Shown: piece by piece, positions 55,252 to 64,000 of the stretch
Layout of the letters: every line of letters begins with the position of its first letter
How positions within the stretch are numbered: position 1 is the first letter of the stretch
Assembly: GCA_012034765.1 (NCBI GenBank)
Contig: JAAUOU010000010.1
Coordinates: forward strand, 1 to 64,000
DNA from: Pleurocapsaceae cyanobacterium CSU_1_1
GTDB lineage: Bacteria > Cyanobacteriota > Cyanobacteriia > Cyanobacteriales > Xenococcaceae
Reading direction: 5' to 3'
Length of the DNA stretch: 64,000 nt
Translations under genes and position numbers: made by a program
The notes under the pieces: model-generated
Told to the model about the DNA's origin: nothing
What the model saw: only the letters and a program-made list of their open reading frames with translations
Databases searched by the model: none

Positions 55252-55869
55252 ATGCTTAGTAGACTGATCAAATCTTTAGTAGACAGATTGTTAGCAGCGA
55301 TCGCTTTAATTTTTTTGTCACCGTTGATTGTTATTTTGGCGATCGCTATTTATTTTAATATGGGTAGTCCAGTTGTTTTTTCTCAACCCAGGGGTGGTAA
55401 AAATAACAGCATCTTTACCTTTTATAAATTTCGTACCATGACTGACCAGCGCGATCGTGATGGTAAACTACTTTCTGATGAGCAGCGTCTAACTCCTTTG
55501 GGAAAATTTCTCCGTCAAAGCAGTTTGGATGAACTACCTCAACTCTGGAATGTGCTGCGGGGAGATATGAGCCTGATCGGCCCACGTCCTTTCGTGGCTG
55601 CTTATCTCGAACGTTATACGCCAGAACAAGCGCGTCGTCACGTAGTTGCTCCTGGTATTACAGGCTGGGCGCAGATTAACGGTCGTAATTCCCTTAGCTG
55701 GGAAGAAAAGTTTCAGCTAGACCTTTGGTATATTGACCATTGGAGTCTTTGGCTGGATTTTAAAATATTAATCCAAACCATACTTAAAGTTATTAATAAC
55801 AATGATATTAATCAACAAGGATATGTTGGTAGTGAAGAATTTTTAGGTTCGCACAAGCCCAAATCGTAA
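55252..55869 (+). CDS. Undecaprenyl-phosphate sugar phosphotransferase, PglC/WcaJ type (copy 2)
   Basis: The 205-residue paralogue of the previous gene has the same layout: membrane helix (about 9-32), 'QPRGGKNNSIFTFYKFRTM', 'QSSLDELPQLWNVLRGDMSL', 'IGPRP' and 'APGITGWAQINGR'. All catalytic landmarks are kept, so it should be active. It differs in the sugar-side loop ('SLSWEEKFQLD' against 'NLDGDFIKKFELD'), which may mean a different sugar or a separate polymer. Confidence 0.92.
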   Translation: MLSRLIKSLVDRLLAAIALIFLSPLIVILAIAIYFNMGSPVVFSQPRGGKNNSIFTFYKFRTMTDQRDRDGKLLSDEQRLTPLGKFLRQSSLDELPQLWNVLRGDMSLIGPRPFVAAYLERYTPEQARRHVVAPGITGWAQINGRNSLSWEEKFQLDLWYIDHWSLWLDFKILIQTILKVINNNDINQQGYVGSEEFLGSHKPKS

Positions 55870-55915
55870 TCATTTTGCTAATCATTTTTTTAATGCATTT
55901 ATATTTTTAATCAAA

Positions 55916-56788
55916 ATGGCAATTTTCAATGGGGAACTCACCTTAGAACAAACAAAACTTTTACCGTCTGAGTCAGACATAGAATTTTATGAACAACATG
56001 GTTGGTATAAATCTCCGTTTATTCTGCCTGAGGAGGTCATCAATCTTGCTCTTGAAGGAGCTGAAAAATTCTACCGTGGAGAGCGCGATGCAATTCTTAA
56101 AACTAAGGATGGCTTTGTCGATTGGACTCCCCACAATAGTCAGGGTCTTAGAAACAATGAATTTGTCTCTTTGCAGAAACATGAATTACGTCAGTTAGCC
56201 TTAAATCCAGTTTTGGGTGCAATTGCAGCAAAATTAACCAGAAGCTCGGAAATTAGATTATTAGATGATCAGCTAATTTCTAAACCACCAAAAACTAATA
56301 CGCCTATTGGATGGCATACAGATCGTGCTTATTGGGCAACCTGTAGCTCTGACAGGCTTTTGACTGCTTGGATTCCTTTGCTTGATTGTGACGAATCTCT
56401 TGGTCCTTTAGTCGTCATAGATGGCAGTCATCATTGGGGAGGACTTGAACATATGCGACTATTTAATGATCCTAATCTCGAAGAATTAGAAGCCGAATTT
56501 GTACAGCAAGGAAAAGAAGTAGTAAAAGTACCGATGGTGCTAAAAAAAGGGCAGGTAAGCTTTCATAACTGCTGGACAGTTCATGGTAGCTATTCCAATA
56601 GCAGCAATCAAACTCGGACGGCGATGTCTGTCCACTATCAAGATCGAGAAAATCACTATCGTCCTTACCAGGACTTACAAGGAAAAGAAGTTCATATGTT
56701 TGATGAGCAACTGTGCCGAAAATTACCTAATGGCGACCCTGATTTTAGCGATCCTGATGTATTTCCAGTTGTTTGGTCTGCATCTTAA
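55916..56788 (+). CDS. Phytanoyl-CoA dioxygenase (PhyH) family protein
   Basis: The 290-residue Fe(II)/2-oxoglutarate enzyme has the iron-binding 'GWHTDRAYW' (H-x-D), the distal His in 'VSFHNCWTVHGSYSNSS', and an Arg in 'NQTRTAMSVHYQ' for 2-oxoglutarate. Family members hydroxylate or otherwise oxidise small molecules and sugars. The substrate is not indicated. It starts 47 bases after the second priming transferase, and a second dioxygenase gene follows, so polymer tailoring is a reasonable guess. Confidence 0.85.
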   Translation: MAIFNGELTLEQTKLLPSESDIEFYEQHGWYKSPFILPEEVINLALEGAEKFYRGERDAILKTKDGFVDWTPHNSQGLRNNEFVSLQKHELRQLALNPVLGAIAAKLTRSSEIRLLDDQLISKPPKTNTPIGWHTDRAYWATCSSDRLLTAWIPLLDCDESLGPLVVIDGSHHWGGLEHMRLFNDPNLEELEAEFVQQGKEVVKVPMVLKKGQVSFHNCWTVHGSYSNSSNQTRTAMSVHYQDRENHYRPYQDLQGKEVHMFDEQLCRKLPNGDPDFSDPDVFPVVWSAS

Positions 56789-56834
56789 AAAGAACAATCT
56801 TTTTTATCAAGCATATAAATATTAAAATTACTCA

Positions 56835-57632
56835 ATGTTCACTGCCAACAAATTTAAAAAACTACACAGCAAAATTGAATTTTTGCCTGGAATGCCTATT
56901 TTCCAGTTTGCTCATCAAATCTGGTCAGAACTACAAACCACCAAAATTGTTCAGACGATTGGCATAGATCGAAATATAGATTTAGATCATTTTTGGGATC
57001 TAGTATCCGATACTATTGGTGATTGTCTGTTGTTATCTGAAGACCCTGTAACAGGGAAAAGAATCGGTAGAAAATGGATTGAAATTAGATATGACAGCAA
57101 GATTCAAAATGCCTATCGCCATAGTAAAAATGCTCAACCACTGCATACTGATGGTTCTTATGTAGGAGAATCTCCCTATATCAGCTTTTTCTACTGTATC
57201 AATCAAGCTGCTGAGGGTGGCGCAACGGTATTCCTAGATTCAGATGAGCTGATTGATTTACTAAAGCAAGAAGATCCCACTTTGTTAGACGATTTATGTA
57301 AAACTACTGTTTGTTTTGCTAAAGATCAAGACTTCAAGTGCCGACCAATTATTGATTTTGATGCTGATGGTGCTAATTTGAACTTTAACTACTATTGCGT
57401 CGATCCCAACGAAACCAACTTTGCCAAAGAATTAGTCGAGCGTTTTCACCAGTTTTTACAAACTAAAGTAGTTGCTCAAGATAAAACCTATCCAATTAAA
57501 CTAAACCCAGGAGAAGCAGTTTTCTTTCATGATGATCGCCTGATTCATGGACGTAAATCTTTTACCGCAACTAAAGATAGCGATCGCTTTTTCTGGAAAT
57601 CGGCACTCAAATTAAAACCGCAAATCAACTAA
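56835..57632 (+). CDS. TauD/TfdA-like dioxygenase
   Basis: The 265-residue protein has a cupin-fold dioxygenase pattern: 'QPLHTDGSYVGESPY' with the iron His and Asp, 'EGGATVFLDSDELIDLL', and the late 'VFFHDDRLIHGRKSF' with the second iron His and the nearby Arg. This order is typical of TauD/TfdA and clavaminate-synthase-like enzymes. Its target is unknown. It is 46 bases after the PhyH-like gene and convergent with the dnaJ gene, so it ends the exopolysaccharide locus. Confidence 0.85.
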   Translation: MFTANKFKKLHSKIEFLPGMPIFQFAHQIWSELQTTKIVQTIGIDRNIDLDHFWDLVSDTIGDCLLLSEDPVTGKRIGRKWIEIRYDSKIQNAYRHSKNAQPLHTDGSYVGESPYISFFYCINQAAEGGATVFLDSDELIDLLKQEDPTLLDDLCKTTVCFAKDQDFKCRPIIDFDADGANLNFNYYCVDPNETNFAKELVERFHQFLQTKVVAQDKTYPIKLNPGEAVFFHDDRLIHGRKSFTATKDSDRFFWKSALKLKPQIN

Positions 57633-57665
57633 TAGCGACATTGGTATTCAAAATGAGTTTGTTAT

Positions 57666-58672
57666 TCAAAGATTAATTCCCTCTAAATTGCTACGCGGAT
57701 TTTTGCGAGGCAAATCGCGAATTTTCTCGTAATATTCTCTTTCTTGAGCATTAATGTTTTGGGGAGTGGCGACTACAATTCTCACTAATTGATCTGTTCT
57801 ATTTCCTGGCGGAGAAGACCAACCCTTGCTCCGCAAACGTAAGACTTGACCTGAGTTTATACCTGCGGGAATTTTCATGCTGATCATACCATCGGGAGTA
57901 GGAATATCAATTGACGACCCTAAGACTGCTTCATCAAAAGTGATAGGAACTTCACAAATTAAATCATCACCTTCAAAACCGAAGAAGGAATGAGGTTCTA
58001 ACTTAACATTGAGGTATAAATCCCTGGGTATGCCAGCTAGACTTGGCTTTCCTTTGCCTGCCAAACGTATCCGAGAATCGGGTTTTACTCCCGCAGGAAT
58101 TCTTATCTCTATTATTTCTTGCTCTAATTTAAGCTGTTTGATTGTACCTCTAAAGGCTTCTGCATAAGTTAAATTGATGCTAGCTTCATCATCAACAGGA
58201 ATAGATGTAGATGTGTTAGTCTGGCTAAAATCTTGAAAATTACTGATACCAGGTTTAGTTGAGATGAGCTTGATGATGAGGTGCTACTACTTGGACTAGG
58301 AAAGCGACCTAAAAGCTCATCGATAAATTCGTCAAAATTACCATATTGACTAAAATCAGTACTATTAAAATCAGCTTTGGGACTAGTAGTAGTCTTAGAA
58401 GTGCTACTTTGAGCAGCAGTATCTTTTGTTTTTGAATTGCTCTGTTGATATTGACCAAAGTAATCGTATTTTTTGCGCTTGTCTACATCAGCCAGCACTT
58501 CATAGGCTTCGCTAATTTCTTTGAATTTGCTCTCCGCAGCTTTATTGCCCTGATTGCGATCGGGATGATATTTTAGAGCTAGTTGACGAAATTTTTGTTT
58601 AATCTCGCTATTATTTGCTGTCTGATTAACTCCCAAAATAGCGTAGTAGTCTTTAAATTCATTAGAAAACAT
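57666..58672 (-). CDS. dnaJ: DnaJ/CbpA-type Hsp40 co-chaperone (frameshifted)
   Basis: The N-terminal frame (58672 down to 58169) has a complete J domain with '[14 protein letters not shown]' (HPD motif) and a Ser-rich linker. The C-terminal substrate-binding domains are in another frame: '[20 protein letters not shown]', '[19 protein letters not shown]', then '[20 protein letters not shown]'. The break is near 58258-58266; restoring one T there ('AGCTCATCTTCAAC') rejoins a 335-residue protein. No zinc-finger CxxCxGxG repeats are seen, so it is CbpA-like. It stimulates DnaK. Confidence 0.88.
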
Positions 58673-58965
58673 GCAAAATTTTCCTAAACAAGTTAGCTGA
58701 TTTTAATCTAATTAATCATACAAGCAAAAATAACCGAATATAGTTCTAGTAATCTTCTCTAAAGTTTATCTAAAGTTTAACTTTAAAATCTGCTTAAATT
58801 AAAATAGCTAATGTTCAACTCTTCAGTCAAATACCGATAATTAGCAAAATAGAGGGGATAGTAAATCTAACTACCCCCCAAAAAATAAAAATATTTAATT
58901 TCAATCCTAGCTTCAGCAATCTTCAACTACTGCTAAACAAATCAATTTGATATCTTCTAGACGCT

Positions 58966-60255
58966 TTAGATCACAACACCGTCTTCAATGGTGGCATTCT
59001 TTAAAACAACTACAATACCACTACGAATATAGAAACCTTCATCTTCTTTTTGAGCCTCTTCCACTCGATCCTTGTTGAGAATTTGGACATTACGACCAAT
59101 ACGAGCGTTTTTATCGACAATGGCGTGACGAATTGTGCTGCCTTCACCAATGCCCACAGGAACACCTTTTTGTTGCTGTCCAGATTGCCTTTCGGCAAAC
59201 GGCTCGTAAAAATCCGCTCCCATAATAAGAGTGTCTTCGATGGTGCAGTTTCCTTCAATCCGCGTCCTTACGCCAATCACTGAATGAGTGATGCGGCAAT
59301 CTTTGAGAATACAGCCCTCTCCAATCATCGATTCACTAACTTGACAATCAAGCAGTTTTGTCGGGGGTAAATAGCGCGATCGCGTATAAATGGGAGCTTT
59401 TTCATCATAAAAGCTGAAATCAGGCTGTGGCTGCTTGGTGAGAGCCAAATTTGCTTCATAAAATGATTCAATGGTACCAATATCTTCCCAGTAACCTTTA
59501 AATAGATAAGCCTGAAGATTATAATCTTTGGCTGCCCCAGGAATAATTTCATTGCCGAAATCAGTTTGCTCGGGGTTCTTTTCTAATAAATTGATTAAAA
59601 TGTCTTTTTTAAACACGTAGATGCCCATAGAAGCTATATAAGGGCTTTGTTGGGCTTGGTCTGAGGTTAGACCTAAAACGGTCGTATCTACCTGCATTTG
59701 CTTTAATTCTTGTCCTTTGGGCTTTTCAGCGAAGTCGATAATTCTACCTCGGTTATCAATTTTCATTAGACCAAAACTAGAAGCTCTCTTATCGTCAATC
59801 GGCACGACGGACAAGGTAATATCTGCCTTACTTTGGCGATGATGCTCAATAAACTTGCTATAGTCCATGCGATAAAGATGATCGCCAGAAAGGATAATAA
59901 CCTCATCAACATCCCAAGCTTTAATGGAGTCAATATATTGACGAACCGCATCAGCCGTTCCCTGAAACCAACCAGAGTTATCTTTAGTTTGCTGGGCTGA
60001 CAGCACCTCTACGAAACCTTCTCTAAATCCAGAAAAAATATAACTGCGATTTAGATGGCGATTGAGAGAAGCAGAATTAAACTGAGTCAAAACGTATATT
60101 TTGAGAATCTCAGAATTTATACAGTTACTAACTGGAATGTCGATTAAACGATATTTACTAGCTAAGGGAACCGCTGGTTTTGCTCTTAACTTAGTGAGGG
60201 GATACAAACGAGTACCTGCACCGCCTCCTAAAATGATACCTAATACTCTTTTCAC
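58966..60255 (-). CDS. glgC: Glucose-1-phosphate adenylyltransferase
   Basis: The 429-residue enzyme makes ADP-glucose for glycogen. It shows '[20 protein letters not shown]', '[11 protein letters not shown]', '[11 protein letters not shown]', '[11 protein letters not shown]', 'DFAEKPKG' and, after the catalytic domain, the left-handed beta-helix with '[19 protein letters not shown]'. Cyanobacterial enzymes are activated by 3-phosphoglycerate and inhibited by phosphate. The length matches the family. It stands alone with about 290 bases of non-coding DNA on each side. Confidence 0.97.
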   Translation of the reverse strand: MKRVLGIILGGGAGTRLYPLTKLRAKPAVPLASKYRLIDIPVSNCINSEILKIYVLTQFNSASLNRHLNRSYIFSGFREGFVEVLSAQQTKDNSGWFQGTADAVRQYIDSIKAWDVDEVIILSGDHLYRMDYSKFIEHHRQSKADITLSVVPIDDKRASSFGLMKIDNRGRIIDFAEKPKGQELKQMQVDTTVLGLTSDQAQQSPYIASMGIYVFKKDILINLLEKNPEQTDFGNEIIPGAAKDYNLQAYLFKGYWEDIGTIESFYEANLALTKQPQPDFSFYDEKAPIYTRSRYLPPTKLLDCQVSESMIGEGCILKDCRITHSVIGVRTRIEGNCTIEDTLIMGADFYEPFAERQSGQQQKGVPVGIGEGSTIRHAIVDKNARIGRNVQILNKDRVEEAQKEDEGFYIRSGIVVVLKNATIEDGVVI

Positions 60256-60523
60256 TTCTTAAAAACCTCGTGAATGGCTGTGCCTCTCAAGATAAAGTTT
60301 ATCTGAATGGGGGACAGATTCAGCAAAATCAGCAGGAAAAGAATCAGTTTTGCTAAAGTATTAAGTGAATGTAATATAAGCGATGCTTTACAGCTAGCCT
60401 GGAGATAGCTGAGTTTTTAACCAGATCATGACTGACGGCTGATTAAAACCACAAATTTTTCGTTATGATGCGTAACATCAGAGCTTTATCTTAAAACCAT
60501 TTTTATTACTTCTGTTATTATTA

Positions 60524-60979
60524 ATGTCCTCAACCGAAACATCTCTTCCACCCCAACTTGCAAAGATTGTTGAGCGTTTTCAACGCCGTTCTGACCCTAA
60601 ACAAAAATATAAGCAGTTACTGTGGTATGCACAAAAATTACCACCAATGTCCGAAGCTAGCAAAATTGAAGCAAATAAAGTCAAGGGTTGTGTTTCTCAG
60701 GTATATATCACCGCTACTTTAACAGATGGTAAAGTTCAATATCAGGGAGATTCTGACGCTCAGTTAGTCAAAGGATTAGTTGCTTTTTTGATTGAAGGCT
60801 TAAATGATCTACCGCCAGCAGAAATTGCTCAAGTTGAACCTAATTTTATTGAAGATACTGGTTTAAAGGTTAGTCTCACCCCTTCCCGCGCTAATGGCTT
60901 TTTTAATATCTTTCAAATGATGAAGCAACAAGCTTTAAGCCTGAGTTTGGACTCAACAAAACAACCTACTTCTAACTAA
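60524..60979 (+). CDS. sufE: Cysteine desulfurase-associated SufE
   Basis: The 151-residue protein accepts persulfide sulfur from SufS for iron-sulfur cluster assembly. Cys56 in 'NKVKGCVSQVYI' is the sulfur acceptor, and 'LAKIVERFQRRSDPKQKYKQ' opens the fold. Length is usual. Divergent from glgC, with no suf operon nearby, as is usual for cyanobacterial sufE. Confidence 0.94.
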   Translation: MSSTETSLPPQLAKIVERFQRRSDPKQKYKQLLWYAQKLPPMSEASKIEANKVKGCVSQVYITATLTDGKVQYQGDSDAQLVKGLVAFLIEGLNDLPPAEIAQVEPNFIEDTGLKVSLTPSRANGFFNIFQMMKQQALSLSLDSTKQPTSN

Positions 60980-61056
60980 AAGCAATCCGTTTTTGTAGTG
61001 AAGTAGAAGTAGTTAAATAATTATAGATAACAAAGTCAATTGTAAACTTTATGCTG

Positions 61057-61575
61057 TTATCTTTTCTGCTTCGCAGCTTGTTCTGAGATGATGCGAGTAC
61101 AGCACCAATCAGTGGGCAAGGCAGAGGGCCAACCCATGCGAATTGCTTCAGGACAAATAGTCATTACCGTAAGCTGGCAATCAATTAGCTGAAATCCTTC
61201 TTTTTTGCACTGCTTCAAACTGTGCTTGAGAATTGTATCGTCTCTAAACTCGATGGTATTATTGCACTGAATGCAAACTACGTGATGGTGATGATGAGGA
61301 TAAGGCTGATTTAACTCATAGTGTTTATGTCCTTCTGCTAACTCTAGTTCGCGCAGAATACCCATCCGTGCCATTAGCTTTACACTACGGTAAATAGTAG
61401 ATAGACTAATGGGTTTCTCGCGCTGGTCTAATAAATCATGTAATTCTTCTGCACTTAAATGATCGCCTTTAGGTAAGTTTTGGAAGACGTGCAGAATTTT
61501 CTCTCTTTGGGGTGTCATGCGCCATCCCCTTGAGTTAAGTTCGGCTTTTAAAGAAGATGCCGTGTAGTGAGCCAT
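61057..61575 (-). CDS. fur: Ferric uptake regulator family protein
   Basis: The 172-residue metalloregulator has a winged helix (about 8-85; 'GWRMTPQREKILHVFQNLPK', 'ISLSTIYRSVKLMARMGIL') and the metal-binding 'HHHHHVVCIQC' region. One CxxC pair is present. The C-terminus reads 'CQLTVMTICPEAIRMGWPSA' and not the second CxxC pair seen in some Fur proteins, so its structural zinc may differ. It represses iron uptake genes when Fe(II) is present. It is downstream of the solute-binding gene on the same strand. Confidence 0.9.
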   Translation of the reverse strand: MAHYTASSLKAELNSRGWRMTPQREKILHVFQNLPKGDHLSAEELHDLLDQREKPISLSTIYRSVKLMARMGILRELELAEGHKHYELNQPYPHHHHHVVCIQCNNTIEFRDDTILKHSLKQCKKEGFQLIDCQLTVMTICPEAIRMGWPSALPTDWCCTRIISEQAAKQKR

Positions 61576-61836
61576 ACCAGTCTTTTATCAATTGTTTGGT
61601 GCTTATTGACAATGATAAGATTTTTAAGCAAGCTTTGCAATAAAATTTAGTTACATATATTTTTCTTAATGTAGTCAAGCTAGCTTTTGCCAACCTACTT
61701 ATACGATAAAGCGATCGCTTTGCAAATTCAATTAACTAGGAAGGACTTACCAAGACAAGGCTGGTATTGTATTATTTCTTAATATTTCATAGATTAAACT
61801 AATCGCTAGGATCATTTGGATATAAATCTTATAAAT

Positions 61837-63149
61837 CTATTGATTTTTGAGGCTATTCCATTCCGTAGCAGCATCTTGAACTGCTTGATCGACAGTTTTT
61901 TCCTTTAACATAGCAGCCTGTAAGTTTTCATAGATTGTTTTTGCAGAATATGCACATTCTTGGTAGCGGGAATCAGAATTTCGGCATCTTTTAGCTGACT
62001 GGCACTAACTTTTTTGGCTTGTTCTTTTAAACTGTCTGGTTGTTGTTGAATATTTTTGATATATTGCTCTACTGCTTCAGTGGTGGAAGGAAGCACATTC
62101 GATTCTTGAGCAAAAGCTAGCTGGTTTTTGGTATTAGTCACAAATAGGGCATACTTAAGTGCTTCTGCTGATTTATCGCTATCACGAGGAATGACCAAAT
62201 TCATGACGGCGACACTTTTTTTATTATTGATACCAGTAATTTGGGGTGCAATAGCCGAGACTTCGGCAATTGTGGGAGCATTGTTGCTAATGCTATCCAT
62301 AAACTCAGCACCAGAAGAGAGTAAAGCAATTTCTCCTGCTTGATACAGTTCAACTCCTCGACGATGACCTTGAGTTAAAACATCTGGGGGAAGTAACTGT
62401 TGTTGATATAAATCCACCCAATATTGGAAAGCAGCTTTACCTTCAGGATTATTAAAAGCAGCCTTACCAGACTCATCAACTAGATTAACGCCCATCTTGA
62501 CCAAAGATTCTAAAACATCTCCTGAATCATTGGGAACAAAAGAAATAAAGAAGGCGTATTTACCTGTTTTGGCTTTAATCTCTTGAGCTGCTTGAGCTAA
62601 CTCAGAATATGTTTGCGGTGCTTTAGTCAGGTTGGCGGCAGTTAAAAGTTTTTGGTTATAGATAGTAATTGTAGTGGTGAGATACCAAGGAAGACCAAAG
62701 GTTTGCTGATTACACTTACTTTCTTGGCAAACTTCAATCGTGCTAGCCTGCCAAATTTTAGGTAGGTAGGTGGCTTTGACTTTGGGAGTTACCATCGGCT
62801 CAAGATCTAGCCAAGCGTTGCGCGTCGCTAACTGGGAAGCAAATTTAGGATTGAGATTAACTACATCTGGTGCTGTTTTAGCCGAGATTGAGGTCAAAAT
62901 CTTGTTTTCCATAGCTGACCAAGAAACATCAATCCAGCGTAACTTAACTGTTTTATTTTGCTCTTCAAAAGTTTGATTGATGCCAGCGAAATATTGATCG
63001 AAGTTGGGTTTAAGCTGCATTGTCCAAAATTCTAGCTGGTTAGAGTTAGCTCTTTTTTGAGGATTACAGCCTGATGCGCCTAAAATCATCCCCAGCAAGA
63101 AAAATAAACTTAATCTTTTAATTGAAATATTTGTTTTCATAATTTTCAT
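61837..63149 (-). CDS. Extracellular sugar-binding lipoprotein of an ABC importer (frameshifted near C-terminus)
   Basis: The product is a family 1 solute-binding protein with a lipoprotein signal (Cys in 'LGASGCNPQ'), then 'LEFWTMQLKPNFDQYFAG' and 'TAPDVVNLNP', typical of sugar binders. The frame breaks at the run of five T on the plus strand (61938-61942): with six, the protein continues 'KTIYENLQAAMLKEKTVDQA' and ends 'WNSLKNQ' at 61837, 437 residues in all. No permease or ATPase gene is adjacent, so it is an orphan component that probably uses a remote ABC transporter. The ligand is unknown. Confidence 0.87.
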
Positions 63150-63525
63150 AACTTAGCCAATTAATTACCAATCAAACAAAAGATATTACTAATGAAGGTA
63201 AATGGCAATGTTCATGCGTAATTTTAACTACTCTTTGAAGAATCAATTTGTTTTTTTCAGTACTACTACTTATCAAGATAACTCTTAGTAGCAGCTACAA
63301 TATCCGATGTGACCAAGATCACGGTCAAATTGATTAATAACGATCAATTTATGATTAATAATTTGCTTAACTATCTATCAAAGAATTTTAAGCTATTAAC
63401 CTAATTAAAATTGTCCAATATTTAATCTTCGACATTATAATAAAGCAAAATCTAGTAGCTCTAGAAATTAGATTGTTATAGCTAAAATGGAGTACAAATT
63501 TTGAAATACTACTTGGTGAAGGAGT
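63150..63525. other. Divergent intergenic region before pilM
   Basis: About 375 AT-rich bases between the solute-binding gene (minus) and pilM (plus). Promoters for both should lie here. No specific operator, RNA or small gene was recognised. Confidence 0.5.
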
Positions 63526-64000
63526 ATGCTGAAAAATCTAACTAATATATTTGCCAAAAAAGGCGATCGCGTCGGTATTGAAATTAATGGTCACAAGATA
63601 AATATTGCTCAAATAGCTAAACAAGGACAGCAATATAAGCTAATCAAAAATGTATCGGCAGATATTCCTGAAGGTATCTATGAAGATGGCATAATTGTAG
63701 ACTCATTAGCTCTATCAGAGTTGATTAAAGATACTCTTAAAGCTAATAAAATTAGTGCTAAAAAAGTTGCCAGTGCTGTGCCAATGCGGGAGGCTATTAT
63801 TCGAGTAATTCCTGTTCCCGCAGAATTAGATGAAGCCGAACTACAAGAAATGGTTTTGGTTCATGAAGCAGGAATGTATCTTCCTTATCCTAAAGAAGAA
63901 GTCGATTTAGACTACGCCAAACTAGGATATTTTATGGATGAAGATGGCATTGAAAAAGTCAATGTTTTATTGGTGGCCACGAAAAAAGAAGTTACAGATC
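63526..64000 (+). CDS. pilM: Type IV pilus assembly protein PilM (partial, runs off the window)
   Basis: At least 158 residues are present before the window ends. The start 'MLKNLTNIFAKKGDRVGIEI' and 'ALSELIKDTLKANKISAKKV' with 'VASAVPMREAIIRVIPVP' match the actin-like ATPase PilM. PilM forms a cytoplasmic ring that holds PilN and PilO of the pilus alignment complex. GAAGGAG precedes the ATG very closely. pilN, pilO and pilQ would be expected beyond the right edge. The gene relates to the chemosensory operon at 7.5-18.9 kb, which probably controls the pili. Confidence 0.88.
   Translation, partial: MLKNLTNIFAKKGDRVGIEINGHKINIAQIAKQGQQYKLIKNVSADIPEGIYEDGIIVDSLALSELIKDTLKANKISAKKVASAVPMREAIIRVIPVPAELDEAELQEMVLVHEAGMYLPYPKEEVDLDYAKLGYFMDEDGIEKVNVLLVATKKEVTD

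Noticed and set aside
56583-56967. Short ORFs overlapping the two dioxygenase genes
   Set aside because: They are out-of-frame shadows of genes with intact catalytic motifs.
61057-61575. Fur as a truncated or frameshifted gene because the second CxxC is missing
   Set aside because: The frame is open, the length is normal, and the tail with 'EAIRMGWPS' looks like a genuine variant of cyanobacterial Fur.

Overview
The window is chromosomal DNA from a cyanobacterium. HIP1 octamers (GCGATCGC) are scattered through it, the DNA is AT-rich, and many genes are cyanobacterial hallmarks: ycf51, an RbcR-type LysR regulator, a PatA/Pix-type phototaxis-like chemosensory operon, DUF1802, HhoA-type HtrA, cyanobacterial-type peptide deformylase, glgC, sufE, fur and pilM. 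A surface-living, polysaccharide-coated unicellular or colonial form (for example Pleurocapsales-like) would fit, but that placement is an inference. I saw no rRNA, tRNA, CRISPR array, prophage or complete insertion sequence.

Layout. 1-0.87 kb: a decayed GGDEF remnant and AT-rich DNA. 0.87-3.6 kb: a three-gene MotA/TolQ/ExbB-ExbD-like motor unit with two different ExbD-like subunits, only one of which keeps the proton-carrying Asp. 3.6-7.5 kb: LapA-like protein, a motif-poor DinG-like helicase, an HtrA protease and a DUF1802 protein. 7.5-18.9 kb (minus strand): a pixGHIJJL-ordered chemosensory operon (PatA-type regulator, CheY, CheW, two MCPs, CheA with two receivers, extra CheW). 19-36.9 kb: mixed housekeeping and accessory genes (XRE/GrpE-like protein, DmeF metal efflux, LCMT-type methyltransferase, NnrU, RbcR, Ser/Thr kinase, a small-protein/retropepsin pair, Pit phosphate transporter, hemC, a repeat lipoprotein, ycf51, an iron-ADH family enzyme, infC, def, pip, an AarF/ABC1 kinase). 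37.5-57.6 kb: an exopolysaccharide locus. 57.7-64 kb: DnaJ, glgC, sufE, fur, an orphan sugar-binding lipoprotein and the start of pilM.

The exopolysaccharide locus holds a WbpM/FlaA1-type 4,6-dehydratase apparently fused to a degenerate EAL domain, a MurJ/Wzx-like flippase, four GT4 glycosyltransferases, a Wzy/ligase-type membrane protein, two DUF4091 proteins, a sulfotransferase, galE, two tandem PglC/WcaJ-type priming transferases and two Fe(II)/2-oxoglutarate dioxygenase-like proteins. Together they look like synthesis and decoration of a sulfated surface polysaccharide, possibly gated by c-di-GMP through the EAL-like domain. Together with the chemosensory operon and pilM, this suggests type IV pilus motility and surface attachment.

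Quality warning: at least nine genes are broken by small indels, and in most cases the conserved reading continues in another frame. Most are one base missing from an A or T run; two are one C missing from what should read GCGATCGCCGC beside a HIP1 site. This pattern looks more like systematic sequencing error than mass gene decay. The broken genes are annotated here at their inferred full extent, with the indel position stated.
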